Made by a program: the position numbers and the translations under genes. The notes beneath the pieces were generated by a model that worked only from the letters and a program-made list of their open reading frames with translations, had not been told where the DNA came from and did no database searches. From JBJYIN01 sp046237015 (GTDB lineage: Bacteria > Pseudomonadota > Gammaproteobacteria > Enterobacterales > Enterobacteriaceae), in assembly GCF_046237015.1 (NCBI RefSeq), contig NZ_JBJYIN010000020.1, forward strand, positions 1 to 64,000: a DNA stretch of 64,000 bases, written 5' to 3'. How positions within the stretch are numbered: position 1 is the first letter of the stretch; the number at the start of each line of letters is the position of its first letter. This document shows positions 18,601 through 27,387 of this stretch, one piece after another.

Positions 18601-18711
18601 AAGGCGATAGCTAATGGCCGAATCAGAGGCCGATGGCTGCCCCTGAAAAATATCTACGACCGCCTGCACGGCGGCAGCCTGATAGGGCTGATGTTTGAAT
18701 TTAAGCTTCAT
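15640..18711 (-). CDS. res: type III restriction enzyme, Res subunit
   Basis: This is a protein of about 1023 residues with the build of type III restriction subunits. The helicase domain has EMETGTGKTYCYIKAI (motif I), LILDEPQRMEG (the DEPQ form of motif II typical of Res), VLRYSATHKT (III) and QEVGRGLRLSV (VI). Near the C terminus the PD-(D/E)xK endonuclease reads DYNPDWAIS followed by VYFVAETKGS, giving D...ETK. The start at ATG 18711 is preferred because GAGG lies upstream and MKLKFKHQPYQ is the usual beginning; an ATG at 18732 would overlap mod by 10 bases. With Mod it forms the cleaving complex that translocates on DNA between unmethylated sites. It is the last gene of the six-gene operon. 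Confidence 0.92.
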   Translation of the reverse strand: MKLKFKHQPYQAAAVQAVVDIFQGQPSASDSAISYRLDPGNTKNGIDDLFAVDTGFKNAELTLSEVTLLDNIQQAQRQQNLPLSESLVKTKVARLNLDIEMETGTGKTYCYIKAIFELNKQYGWSKFVIVVPSIAIREGVAKSLEITAEHFQETYHKKARFFIYNSKQLHHLESFSSDAGINVMVINVQAFNATGKDNRRIYEALDDFQSRRPIDVISANRPILILDEPQRMEGSKTLDSLANFKPLMVLRYSATHKTTHNKIHRLDALDAYNQKLVKKIEVRGISVKGLAGTNAYLYLQAIEISNKKPPVAVVEFEQKLSGGNIKRVTRKLGKGDNLFVLSNELDQYRDGFVVSDINANTDTLSFTNGVELTVGDATGDISEIALRRIQIRETIRAHFDKEMELFNKGVKVLSLFFIDEVARYRDYSAADEKGEYAKIFEEEYAKHLQEAFDNGFMEGDAPYAKYLRRIAADKTHSGYFSIDKKSKRLTDPKVAARGENAGLSDDVDAYDLILKDKERLLSLAEPVRFIFSHSALREGWDNPNVFVICTLKHSDNTISRRQEVGRGLRLSVNQNGDRMDHPSIVHDINVLTVVASESYKDFVTALQKDISESLSARPRVADKAYFTGKMLNTNEGPVTVSDDQATDIEFYLIQNGYVDKKRNITEKYHQDKKDGTLEALPDELLSYAEQIFQLIDSVFSESQLMRVEDGRKPKRLQPNANFEKQEFKALWGRINRKATYSVLFDDVELVNNAIKVLNDKNAGLRVTPLQYTIHRGEQTDTATYDGLKKGNAFELKVTETESDNASIHSSVQYDLIGKLSEGTLLTRRTVAEILKGLNADIFAQFKSNPESFIAEAIRLVNEQKANVIIEHLAYDTLEDKFDLDIFTTGQSKQDLSKAGNKLQNHIYDYVLTDSAIERKFVEELDTSKDVVVYAKLPRGFLIPTPVGDYNPDWAISFKEGSVKHVYFVAETKGSMSSLDLRPIEATKIKCARKFFDEINKKFAPENVKYDVVDSFGKLMEVVK

Positions 18712-18722
18712 CGTGCGCGCCC

Positions 18723-20633
18723 TCAGATACATTTCACTTCGGTGATGGGCGACAAGAGCTTGAAAATCTGCTCAACGTTGATCTTGACCGCGCTGTTCTT
18801 GTAGCCCGCATCGCGGAACACCACGCGCAGCGGCTGATGCTTGGCCAGTTCTTTCACAAACATTTCGTCGATGCTGCCGCTGGCGTCGAAGCAGGCGGCC
18901 AGCGCATTGCCATCGACAAAGAACACATCTTTACCTTGAATAGACTGTATGTTGATGGGCAGGGCTAGGTCGACACCCCAATCCAGCATCACTTGGAACA
19001 GCAGGTCTTCGGGCGTGCGGTCGGGTTTGATATTTCCGATCAATAGGTCAATTTGGCCTTTATTGAGTGAATCCGGTGTGTAGTAGACATCTGCCATGTT
19101 GGACGTATCAATCTTCAGTGAACGGAATCCAACGTCCACTTGCTGATTGGCTTCGCTTACCTTCTTTCCCGCGCGTCGAATACGATCCTTGCTCATGTCG
19201 GAAATGGTTTTGTAGCCTGCTTTAAACGCTTCAGAATCTTCATTACACGACTCGGGCAACTGTACCATTATGAACCGGCGACGTCCTTGATCTTCTGCGT
19301 TTAACTGCATAACCGCATCTGCTGTTGCGGATGAGCCGGAGAAGAAGTCTAAAACGATCCCTTCATCATCCCCATGCAAGGAAAGAAACCATTTGATGAG
19401 TTGAGTTGGTTTTGGCGTATCAAATACCTTAGAGCCGAATAGTTCTTTCAATTCCCTTGTTCCGTCTGCATTGGAACCAAATTTGTCTAGCCAAGTACTC
19501 CAGCCAACGGATTTCTTTACGTCCCGGATTTTTTCATACGGAACCCATCTCTCGTCTGCCCCGTTAACCAATATTCCGTTGTCGAATGGACGCTTTTCCC
19601 AATGGAAAAAATCGGGGTCTGTCTGTGCAAGCAAGATGTTGGGATTATCTTTCCCCCAACGCCAGTGTCCCTCTTTCCCATCATTTCTATACGGATCAAC
19701 GTATTCACCAGTTGGGCACCGAAGTCCATAGAACTGATTTGGTCTATCTGAACGCAGAGATGTTCCGCCCCATTTCATTAATTCTCGGCCCTTTCTGTAC
19801 GGGCCGTTTTTGTCACTCAGATTGAGTGCTCCAGTAGATCTCTCGTCCTGGGAAACACTTTCAGATGTTGTTCTGAAATAGATAAGCAAGTATTCGTGAC
19901 CAGTCCGCAATCCGGTTTTTTCTTTTCCACCACTTGCTTCAGAAAGCCACGGTGCGCAAGCAAGTCTATTCGAATAGCCAAAGATTTCGTCCAGCAATTT
20001 ACCAATCTGGAAGACCTCCTTGTCATTGATAGACACCGCAAGCAATCCATCATCCGCAAGAAGATTCGCCATGACCCTCAGTCTTGGATACATCATGCTT
20101 AACCAGTCGGAATGGTATCGTCCATTGGTTGCAGGGTTTGCAACTAGACGATTGCCTTCTGCGTCAACTTGATTGGAACGAAGCAAATACTCGCCTGCAT
20201 TTGAAGAAAAGTTATCCTCGTAGATAAAATCATTCCCCGTGTTGTACGGCGGGTCGATGAAGATCATCTTGACCTTGCCAAGATAGGTTTCCTGCAAAAG
20301 CTTCAGAGCATCAAGATTATCGCCTTCGATAAAAAGGTTCTTCGTCGTATCGAAGTCCACGCTTTCTTCGCGGCAAGGCCGCAAGGTCTTGGCAATCGGC
20401 GCGTTGGCCGTAAGCAAGGCTTCACGCTTGCCCGGCCAGTTCAGGTGGTAGCGTTCCTGTGGACCTTCCACAATTGACTCGGCCAACTCTTGCCGCAACT
20501 GGTCGAAATCCACTGCCAACTTCACGCTGCCGTCCTCGCCCTTGGCTTCGGTGATGCAGCCAGGAAACAGATCGCGAATGCGGGCGATGTTGTCCTGCGT
20601 GAGATTGGGTGAATGCATTTTTAGCTTTTCCAT
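18723..20633 (-). CDS. mod: type III DNA methyltransferase, Mod subunit
   Basis: This 636-residue beta-class N6-adenine methyltransferase is close to the usual Mod length of about 640. Catalytic motif IV DPPYNTGNDF lies at 127-136. The SAM-binding motif appears after it as VLDFFSGSSATADAV (about residue 415), the order expected for the beta class. The region between is the target recognition domain that sets site specificity and is the most variable part. Mod methylates one strand of an asymmetric site and also guides Res. Translation starts at 20633 behind GAGGAAAAG. A 75-base gap containing a perfect hairpin separates it from the upstream SF1 helicase gene. All other neighbouring genes overlap or nearly so, which marks this junction as a possible control point. 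Confidence 0.93.
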   Translation of the reverse strand: MEKLKMHSPNLTQDNIARIRDLFPGCITEAKGEDGSVKLAVDFDQLRQELAESIVEGPQERYHLNWPGKREALLTANAPIAKTLRPCREESVDFDTTKNLFIEGDNLDALKLLQETYLGKVKMIFIDPPYNTGNDFIYEDNFSSNAGEYLLRSNQVDAEGNRLVANPATNGRYHSDWLSMMYPRLRVMANLLADDGLLAVSINDKEVFQIGKLLDEIFGYSNRLACAPWLSEASGGKEKTGLRTGHEYLLIYFRTTSESVSQDERSTGALNLSDKNGPYRKGRELMKWGGTSLRSDRPNQFYGLRCPTGEYVDPYRNDGKEGHWRWGKDNPNILLAQTDPDFFHWEKRPFDNGILVNGADERWVPYEKIRDVKKSVGWSTWLDKFGSNADGTRELKELFGSKVFDTPKPTQLIKWFLSLHGDDEGIVLDFFSGSSATADAVMQLNAEDQGRRRFIMVQLPESCNEDSEAFKAGYKTISDMSKDRIRRAGKKVSEANQQVDVGFRSLKIDTSNMADVYYTPDSLNKGQIDLLIGNIKPDRTPEDLLFQVMLDWGVDLALPINIQSIQGKDVFFVDGNALAACFDASGSIDEMFVKELAKHQPLRVVFRDAGYKNSAVKINVEQIFKLLSPITEVKCI

Positions 20634-20652
20634 GTTCTTTTCCTCTTGTCGT

Positions 20653-20676
20653 CATGCTTTTTATGGAAAAAGCATG
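20653..20676 (-). promoter_or_regulatory. perfect 10-bp hairpin between the SF1 helicase gene and mod
   Basis: CATGCTTTTT and its exact reverse complement are separated by a 4-base loop. This lies in the only real gap inside the six-gene operon, 20 bases upstream of the mod start. No T tract follows on the transcribed strand, so it is not a standard terminator. RNA processing, attenuation or a regulator site are possible. Confidence 0.5.
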
Positions 20677-20708
20677 GCGGCTCACAATTCAAATTCGTAT
20701 TGGTATGT

Positions 20709-23414
20709 TCAGTCGCCTTGTTGCCAGTCCTGGCAAAAGTGCGGGCGCAGACTTTCGATGGCGGATGGCAAGCTGCCCTGGCAGGTCACGCCCAAGTAGG
20801 TGGCCGCGCGGGTGGTGCCGACGTACAGGTATTTGTCGAACAGCGCCGGGTGCAGCCTGGCGAGCTGGTCAATGCTGACAAAGAATACCGCCTCGAACTC
20901 AAGGCCTTTGATGTGCTGGATGTCGAACACGCGCACGTTGCTTTCCTGCCCCACTGCCTGGCCCTCTCGGCAGGCGATGACCTGGATGTTGTGATCGGCC
21001 AGAGTGGCGTTCAATGCGTCGGCCACCGGAGCGACATCGTCCTCGGTGTTCACAAAAATGGCGGTGGATGGGAACTGACCGACAAAGCGCTCAATCTCGC
21101 GAATGCGATCTGCCAGCCAACCGACAATGGTTTCTGCGTTGGTCGCGTGCTCCAACAAGGCTGGCGCAACGCCCATGCTGTCCATATGCGCAGGCAAGCT
21201 GGTGTTTTGCTCGGTACCACCGACGGCGTGGATCATGTCGCGTGCCAGATCGTTCAGTTGCTTGCTCTGTCGGTAGGAGACCGTGATCTCCTTGATGTCG
21301 AAATCTTCAAAGACCCACTTCAAGTCGTCGACAGTGCGTGCACCCCAGGTGGTCAAGCGCTGATTAAAGTCACCACAGGCAAAGAATGAGCGCAGTCGTG
21401 GATGCGCCAGCGCCGCCATGCTCGCGAGCTGGATAGGTGAGAAGTCTGTGGCTTCATCCACCAGGATCTGGTTGCAGTAATGCCCCAGTATGGGCTGGAG
21501 CGATGACCAGGCGGGGCTATTAATGTCGCGCTGAACGTTGGGCCGACTGAGCAAGTCGCCTGCGGCGCGCAAGATCGCGAGCAGTACGATGTCCAACTCC
21601 AAGGGATGGATGTCGCGCGCCTCAAAGTCTTCGTGACGATACCAGATGTTTGCCGGTTGGCGTTCGCGCCTGAATGCACGGTAGCGCTTCGGGATGCCGT
21701 CGAGGTAGCGCTTCACCGGATTAACGAAGCGGCGTGCACCAGCCTGCACCAGAAGGCTGGCTCCCACCTCAACGCGATCCGCTTCTGTCAAGCCACGATC
21801 CCCCAACCACTCGATGATCTTGCCGTTGCGAGAGGCTTTGCTGACTGTGCGTTTGGATGCTGCCGCCCGAGCTTGGGCGCGTACCGCTTGCATGTAGGCA
21901 TTGAGTGCGGCGACATAGCGTGTGCGAGATGATACCGTGGAGTCTTCGTCTTCATCGGCATCTGGGTCATCCTGGTCGTCCGTTTCAGTCGCTTGCGCTT
22001 GTTGCAGGCTGTCGATCACGCTGGCCAACTCATCCAGAAAAGCTCGGTTGCGGTTGAGCTGCAGGTTGAGTGCACCTTTGATCTTGGCGTCCGAGCCTTC
22101 CTTCAGGCTACTGACGAGTGTCTGCACCTTGACAATCTCTACCGCCAGCGAGCCAAACATCGCCACCATTGCACCATCGGCCGCCTGCGACAAGATGTCT
22201 TGCAGTCGTGCACCAAGACTTAGGGCTTCGGGAGCTTTGGCATCGTGGAGCTGTGCTGCGGCTTCACGCAGCTCCTGCACGTAGGCCTTGCGCTGCCATG
22301 CATCGAAATCTTCAAACCATTGAATGGGGAGCTCTAGTGCGGCATTGGTCAGGTTGGTCAGTCCGTCTTTCAGGACGAAGGTACCTCCACCTGAAGCCGT
22401 TCTGAGGACGCCGAATGCGTTTCGGGCCAGCTCGCGTCGATAGTCTTGCCACGTTCTGATGCGCTGATCCGAGGCGGGAACACCTTCACGCGCAAAAGCC
22501 TCCTTGAGGTACTGCTTGAGCAATTCCGTGGGCGTAAACATCAGCCAGCTGTTGGCGTGCGCAATGCCTTGGGTTGAAGCGATTGTTTCAACCAGACGTT
22601 GTTCACCTTCATCCAGGTAGGCGGTGTCGAGTTTTTGGCCGAGACGGCGGATCAGGGTGGTCGTCTTGCCTGTACCTGGCGGGCCCAGGATCAAAAGACG
22701 ATTGTCGATAGGGCGACGGAAAATCTCATCTTGATATTGATCGAGGATAGGCTGATCACGCAGTCCCATCTTGGTGATGACGCTGCGGCGAACGCCGTCG
22801 ATGATGTTGGCCTTGACTGACTCCTCGGCCAGCAATTGGGCAAGAATGTCTTCGGTGACTTCTTCTCCCGCGACCTCGGTCAGCAGCGCACGCAGCGACT
22901 CGATGGTGAACGGCCCAAAATGCTCGGCTTCAACGACGGTGTCACGAGAGTCCCACCCATCGGCAAGCGCATTGGGGCGGAGATGTGCTCGCTCAATGAC
23001 GGTTAAATAACTGCCATCTTTGAGCTCCAGCTCTGCTCCAACAGGTAGGGATGCAAGTCGTCCTTTTTCTGTTCGATAACTAGTGTGATTGATAAATCCT
23101 GTTAAAGGAATTGCCCGACAGATATAGAACGTCTGTCGATTTCCTGTGTCGTCCTCAGCAACGACACGAGCAATAGCTGGCTCAGATGCCAAGGTCTGAT
23201 AGCTCTCTCTATTCACTTGGCTAATCTGACCTAGATTCTGAATAGCCGAGCTAGACGTCATCGTATTGATACTTGCCAACGCTTCTGAGCCCAATGTCCG
23301 CCCATCGTGCAGTTTGCCCCTAGCGGTTTCAGCGATGCTTTCGAGTTGCGCCAACGCTTCACCAGCGATCTGCTCGATGTGTATCCTTGACTCATCATTC
23401 AAGCTCTGTGTCAT
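20709..23414 (-). CDS. UvrD-type superfamily 1 helicase
   Basis: This is a 901-residue SF1 helicase. About 230 N-terminal residues of unknown type precede motif I LILGPPGTGKTTTLIRR. Later come ILVDEATDFSPIQL (II), FFACGDFNQRLTTWG (III), ITVSYRQSKQLNDLA (IV) and, at the C-terminal end, DIQHIKGLEFEAVFFVS (V) and YVGTTRAATYLGV (VI). Between I and II are long helices with an acidic stretch (DDQDDPDADEDED). Its ATG overlaps the TGA of the DUF4391 gene (23411-23414). Its role in the operon is unknown. UvrD-like helicases in defence loci usually unwind or process DNA ends, here perhaps after cleavage by Mod-Res. Base composition looks richer in GC than the DUF262 genes downstream. Confidence 0.85.
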   Translation of the reverse strand: MTQSLNDESRIHIEQIAGEALAQLESIAETARGKLHDGRTLGSEALASINTMTSSSAIQNLGQISQVNRESYQTLASEPAIARVVAEDDTGNRQTFYICRAIPLTGFINHTSYRTEKGRLASLPVGAELELKDGSYLTVIERAHLRPNALADGWDSRDTVVEAEHFGPFTIESLRALLTEVAGEEVTEDILAQLLAEESVKANIIDGVRRSVITKMGLRDQPILDQYQDEIFRRPIDNRLLILGPPGTGKTTTLIRRLGQKLDTAYLDEGEQRLVETIASTQGIAHANSWLMFTPTELLKQYLKEAFAREGVPASDQRIRTWQDYRRELARNAFGVLRTASGGGTFVLKDGLTNLTNAALELPIQWFEDFDAWQRKAYVQELREAAAQLHDAKAPEALSLGARLQDILSQAADGAMVAMFGSLAVEIVKVQTLVSSLKEGSDAKIKGALNLQLNRNRAFLDELASVIDSLQQAQATETDDQDDPDADEDEDSTVSSRTRYVAALNAYMQAVRAQARAAASKRTVSKASRNGKIIEWLGDRGLTEADRVEVGASLLVQAGARRFVNPVKRYLDGIPKRYRAFRRERQPANIWYRHEDFEARDIHPLELDIVLLAILRAAGDLLSRPNVQRDINSPAWSSLQPILGHYCNQILVDEATDFSPIQLASMAALAHPRLRSFFACGDFNQRLTTWGARTVDDLKWVFEDFDIKEITVSYRQSKQLNDLARDMIHAVGGTEQNTSLPAHMDSMGVAPALLEHATNAETIVGWLADRIREIERFVGQFPSTAIFVNTEDDVAPVADALNATLADHNIQVIACREGQAVGQESNVRVFDIQHIKGLEFEAVFFVSIDQLARLHPALFDKYLYVGTTRAATYLGVTCQGSLPSAIESLRPHFCQDWQQGD

Positions 23415-24112
23415 GCACTCTCACTCCCGGTCAATTCTTCAAGTTCTTTTTTAAGCTGCCGCAAATGCGCGTTGATCTCTACTTTGCGGTTGAATTGCTT
23501 TTCTTTGGCAAGTCTACTGGCAGCTTTCTCAACCTCACGCTGCTTGGCTGCAACAAGTTCGACACGTGCGACCAAGTCCGCGAGACTTTCTCGTGGGCGC
23601 GCAGGCATGGGGATTAGGCGGTGAAGCGTCTGCTCATACAAGCCGCCCAGGTCGAGAGCTAAAGGCATGGCGGCGCGCTCACAGTCACTCGGCAACCAGG
23701 CTGTCGTAAAGTAGTCACTCATGACCCAACGGCTGGCGTCTGACTCATTCGGTCTTTTGTATGCAGCGATCACCTTTGTTCGGCCATTAAAGCTCAGCTC
23801 GAAGATGATGGGAAACTGCACCGCGCCATCGATGCAACGCAAAACGTCCAGATTCAGCTCCGATGTCTTGAGCTGGATTGAGAAAATCTGAAGCTCTGGT
23901 ACTCCCGGCCTGGCGGGCAGGTTGATCGTTTCTGGAGCCAACTTGTATTGCCAGACGATCTGCTCCACCTGCTCGACGAACAAGTCCTTCAGCCTTGTAT
24001 TGGCGCCGCTGTGTTCGTAGATCTTATTCTTTGGCAGGGTACGAGCAAAGACAGCCTGCTTCGGATAGTTGATGAACGCGGTATTCGACTCAAATCGCGC
24101 AGACTGACTCAT
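23411..24112 (-). CDS. DUF4391 family protein
   Basis: This 233-residue protein matches DUF4391. There is an N-terminal alpha/beta part with YPKQAVFARTLPKNKIYEHSG and VEQIVWQYKLAPETINL, a middle strand region IFELSFNGRTKVIAAYKR, and a C-terminal coiled coil (about 185-230) rich in Lys, Glu and Arg (LVARVELVAAKQREVEKA, LRQLKKELEELTG). It has no enzyme motif I can identify. Members of this family recur beside SNF2-type helicases and type III-like restriction genes, where they are thought to bridge the helicase and other subunits. It overlaps both neighbours by 4 bases (ATGA at each junction), so stoichiometric expression with the SNF2-type helicase is likely. Confidence 0.8.
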   Translation of the reverse strand: MSQSARFESNTAFINYPKQAVFARTLPKNKIYEHSGANTRLKDLFVEQVEQIVWQYKLAPETINLPARPGVPELQIFSIQLKTSELNLDVLRCIDGAVQFPIIFELSFNGRTKVIAAYKRPNESDASRWVMSDYFTTAWLPSDCERAAMPLALDLGGLYEQTLHRLIPMPARPRESLADLVARVELVAAKQREVEKAASRLAKEKQFNRKVEINAHLRQLKKELEELTGSESA

Positions 24113-27100
24113 CCGGCCTCCTGAATCACGAGGAAGGTAATCAGTTCGAAGTCGTCCAGTCCGACGATAGTATTGACCAACGCGGTGGTCTTTCCGCTGC
24201 AGAAGAGGCTGTCCAAATCCTTCTCTTCCTTCACCTCGATCATTGAGCGGATGGCCTTACCAAGCAGGTCCGAATACATCTGCATCTTGCGGCCATCGGC
24301 CGTTTCCTTATTGAACAGGAGACAGGCATCTGTAATAGGCTGGGTTTGTCCCTTGGAGCAGGTGCGAACCAGATCCAGCAAACGTTTGACTTCGGTGTGA
24401 TCGTGAATGACTTCCCCCTCGCGATTAATGTAGACGAGGTAATAAGGGTGCAGGCGATTGTGCTGACTGACGTTGACACTTGGATTCCGGTTGCGTAGCG
24501 TGAAGATCACACCCGGGCGTAGGCCCATCTCCGGCTTGGCAGGCACTACGGCGTGCATCCCGCTTGGCACGTTGCTCAATTCGCCATTGACCTTCACATA
24601 GTTGAGCAAGTCCATTCGGAAGTCATTGAGCCCTAGATCAGTAATTGACACTCCGGTTTTCAGGTCTTCCAGCTCAATCACTTCCTCTTGCAGACGTCGC
24701 AATTGCTCTTTGCGATAAGACACATCGTTGGCTTGGGCGCTCAGCACATTGTCGTCACCGGTGGCTGTGACATCGGCAATCATCATTCGGCTCTCAACCC
24801 GTTCCTTCAGGTTGATGTATTCGTCGAGCGAGATGTCTGGCCAGTAGTTAACCAGTTGGATGCTGCTGTTGGGTGAGCCGATGCGATCCACACGGCCGAA
24901 GCGCTGGATGATGCGCACGGGATTCCAGTGGATGTCGTAGTTGATGAGGTAGTCGCAGTCCTGCAGGTTCTGGCCTTCAGAGATACAATCGGTGCCGATC
25001 AACAAATCTATCTCTGCCGCCTCATTTGGCAGCACGATCGCTTTCTCCTTCGAGTGTGGCGAGAAGAGGGTGAGCAGTTCCTGGAAGTCATAGTTATTCT
25101 TGAGCGTGCTCTTCGGCGCCCCTTTGCCGGTGACTTTCGCACTGTGCAAGGTCTGTGTGGCAAGCAATTCCGGAGCCAAATTGGCATACAGATAGTCAGC
25201 GGTGTCGGCGAAGGCGGTGAAGATCAGCACCTTCTTGTTGCCAGGATTCAGCGGTGCTGCGATCTTCTTCAGAACCAGTGTCTTGAGATGCTGCAGTTTG
25301 GCATCATCGGCAGCCGTGATCTTGTTCATCGACGTCAGCAAGGCATCAATGATTTCCAGATCGACCTTCAGCTCGTGCTCCCAAGAAGGCAAGTCCATAT
25401 CGGCGAGGCTGATTTTGACCTTGCCGCCAATCTCGCTGTCGCCAATGTTATGCAAGTCATCGTCCGCTTCGAGGTTTTCTAACTGGTCGGTCAGGTCATT
25501 GATTCTGCTGTCAATGCCACCGAGGTCGCCAGTCTGATTGAAAGTGCTGATCTTGGCTAACGTATTCGTGTGGTTCGCGCGCAGGGACTGGAGCGTCAAG
25601 CGGAAGGACTCAATTGAGCTTTCCAGGCGCTTGAGCAGGTTGGTCGTCATCAATGCCTGCAGGCTCTTTTCGCGGTCGACTTGCTTAAGCTTGCCTTTCC
25701 CTGCGATCTGAGTGTCATACATCTCCTCGTACTTCTTGAGTCGACTGGGCAGGATGTAGCTGATCGGGGCATAAACGGCGAGCTTGAGCAAAGACAGTTG
25801 CTCGAAGATCTCGTTGAAGCTCATCACATCTGTTCGCTGCGTGAGCGGACAGTGGAACGACAAGGGTTTGCGGCGCTCGGGGAATTGGCCTATTTCCTTG
25901 GTGTCGTAGAAAGTCTGGATATGCTTGCGCGAGCGTGCGATGGTGACGCTGTCGAGCAATTCGAAGAAGTCGAAGTCCAACGAGTCCAGGATGGCTCGCG
26001 CTGTGCGCTCTTCCGGTGGAAGCTTTGCCCATGCATTGAAGCTGGCCTGCGCACCACGGAAAATGTCCTCTACCGTCTTGCCGGTACGCAGCTTCTTGTT
26101 GAGGTTTTCGGAATCACCTTCGTAGGCCAGTGCCAGTTGGTTGCGCAGGTCATTGAAGCGGTTGTTCACCGGGGTAGCCGAAAGCATCAGCACCTTGGTT
26201 TTCACGCCCTCCTTGATGACCTTGTTCATCAGCTTCTGGTAGCGGGTCTCCTTGTCCTTATAGGCGTCATTGTTGCGGAAGTTGTGCGACTCGTCGATGA
26301 CGACGAGGTCGTAGTTGCCCCAGTTGATGCGATTCAGCGGTGTGCCGAACGACTCACCGCTCGTACGGCTGAGGTCGGTATGACAAAGCACGTCGTAGTT
26401 GAACCGGTCGCGAGCAAATATGTTGGTCTTGAGGTTACGGCTGTAGTTCAGCCAGTTGTCCGCCAGCTTCTTGGGGCATAACACCAGAACTGACTTGTTG
26501 CGCAGTTCGTAATACTTAATCACGGCCAGCGCGGTGAAAGTCTTGCCCAAGCCTACGCTGTCGGCCAAGATGCAGCCGCTGTAGTTCTCAAGTTTGTTGA
26601 TGATCCCGGTGGCAGCATCTTTCTGGTAATTGAAGAGTTTGTTCCAGATGAGCGTATCTTGATAGCCCGTGCGGTCGTTCGGCAGGACATCCTCGTTGAT
26701 GTCGTCCAGAAACTCATTGAAGATATTGTAGAGCATCAGGAAGTAGATGCTCTCGGGCGAGTTTTCCTGGTAGACGGACGCAATGTGGTCGCAGATCTGC
26801 GCCGTTACATCCTCCAGCTTCTCGGGGTCTTGCCAGATCTGGTTAAACAGACTGAGGTAGGTCGCCGTAAACGTCGGCTCGTCCATCTTGTTGACAAAGT
26901 TGGAGACAGCGTTGCCCTGCTGGTAGCCGAGATCGACGGCGGTAAAGCCGTGCAGTGGCATGTAGGCAGTATCTGCGGCAGCAGCCTGAATGCAAGTAAA
27001 CTGCTGCATCGGTGCCTTGCTGCGATTGGACTTGAATGTTGCCTTGCGCCGCATCCAGTCCGCGCACTCTTTTGCAATTGCGCGCTGGGTCAGTTTGTTA

Positions 27101-27387
27101 CGCAGATGAATTTCGAACTCACTCCCGTACAAGCTCCGTTCGCGGTCAGCCTTCGGTATGTGGAATTCTCTGCGTTCCTTGCGAATCTTGTCGGTAACCT
27201 CGTTAGCGGTAAACGTCGGCGAGGTAAAGATGAATTGCAGCTCGTCGATTTTTTCCAGCTCTGCTTTGAGCGCTTCGAACGCGTACATCGAAAAGCAGGA
27301 GGCGGCGATCTTCAGGCTAGCACCAGGTTTGAGCGTCTGCTTTAGGTCGTCTCCGAGCAGACGGTTGATATTGTCGATCAGTTCCAT
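24109..27387 (-). CDS. SNF2-type helicase with PLD-like N-terminal region
   Basis: This is a 1092-residue protein. Residues about 24-60 (SLKIAASCFSMYAFEALKAE, then FIFTSP) resemble the first half of phospholipase-D-like domains found on defence helicases, but I see no HxK catalytic motif. The helicase core follows: ILADSVGLGKTFTALAV (I), LVVIDESHNFRN (II, DESH), VLMLSATPVNNRF (III), LLIGTDCISEGQNLQDCD (V) and IIQRFGRVDRIGS (VI), with a long helical insert between the two RecA lobes. This is the SNF2-like architecture of DISARM DrmD and related dsDNA translocases. The ATG at 27387 overlaps the TAA of the WYL gene (TAATG). It probably scans or remodels DNA for the restriction module. Confidence 0.87.
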   Translation of the reverse strand: MELIDNINRLLGDDLKQTLKPGASLKIAASCFSMYAFEALKAELEKIDELQFIFTSPTFTANEVTDKIRKERREFHIPKADRERSLYGSEFEIHLRNKLTQRAIAKECADWMRRKATFKSNRSKAPMQQFTCIQAAAADTAYMPLHGFTAVDLGYQQGNAVSNFVNKMDEPTFTATYLSLFNQIWQDPEKLEDVTAQICDHIASVYQENSPESIYFLMLYNIFNEFLDDINEDVLPNDRTGYQDTLIWNKLFNYQKDAATGIINKLENYSGCILADSVGLGKTFTALAVIKYYELRNKSVLVLCPKKLADNWLNYSRNLKTNIFARDRFNYDVLCHTDLSRTSGESFGTPLNRINWGNYDLVVIDESHNFRNNDAYKDKETRYQKLMNKVIKEGVKTKVLMLSATPVNNRFNDLRNQLALAYEGDSENLNKKLRTGKTVEDIFRGAQASFNAWAKLPPEERTARAILDSLDFDFFELLDSVTIARSRKHIQTFYDTKEIGQFPERRKPLSFHCPLTQRTDVMSFNEIFEQLSLLKLAVYAPISYILPSRLKKYEEMYDTQIAGKGKLKQVDREKSLQALMTTNLLKRLESSIESFRLTLQSLRANHTNTLAKISTFNQTGDLGGIDSRINDLTDQLENLEADDDLHNIGDSEIGGKVKISLADMDLPSWEHELKVDLEIIDALLTSMNKITAADDAKLQHLKTLVLKKIAAPLNPGNKKVLIFTAFADTADYLYANLAPELLATQTLHSAKVTGKGAPKSTLKNNYDFQELLTLFSPHSKEKAIVLPNEAAEIDLLIGTDCISEGQNLQDCDYLINYDIHWNPVRIIQRFGRVDRIGSPNSSIQLVNYWPDISLDEYINLKERVESRMMIADVTATGDDNVLSAQANDVSYRKEQLRRLQEEVIELEDLKTGVSITDLGLNDFRMDLLNYVKVNGELSNVPSGMHAVVPAKPEMGLRPGVIFTLRNRNPSVNVSQHNRLHPYYLVYINREGEVIHDHTEVKRLLDLVRTCSKGQTQPITDACLLFNKETADGRKMQMYSDLLGKAIRSMIEVKEEKDLDSLFCSGKTTALVNTIVGLDDFELITFLVIQEAG

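Noticed and set aside
20646..21389. 247-codon plus-strand frame opposite the SF1 helicase gene
   Set aside because: Shadow of the helicase, whose motifs are on the minus strand; GC-rich coding DNA often leaves long antisense frames.
25681..26481. 266-codon plus-strand frame opposite the SNF2-type helicase
   Set aside because: Antisense shadow; composition and lack of motifs argue against a gene.
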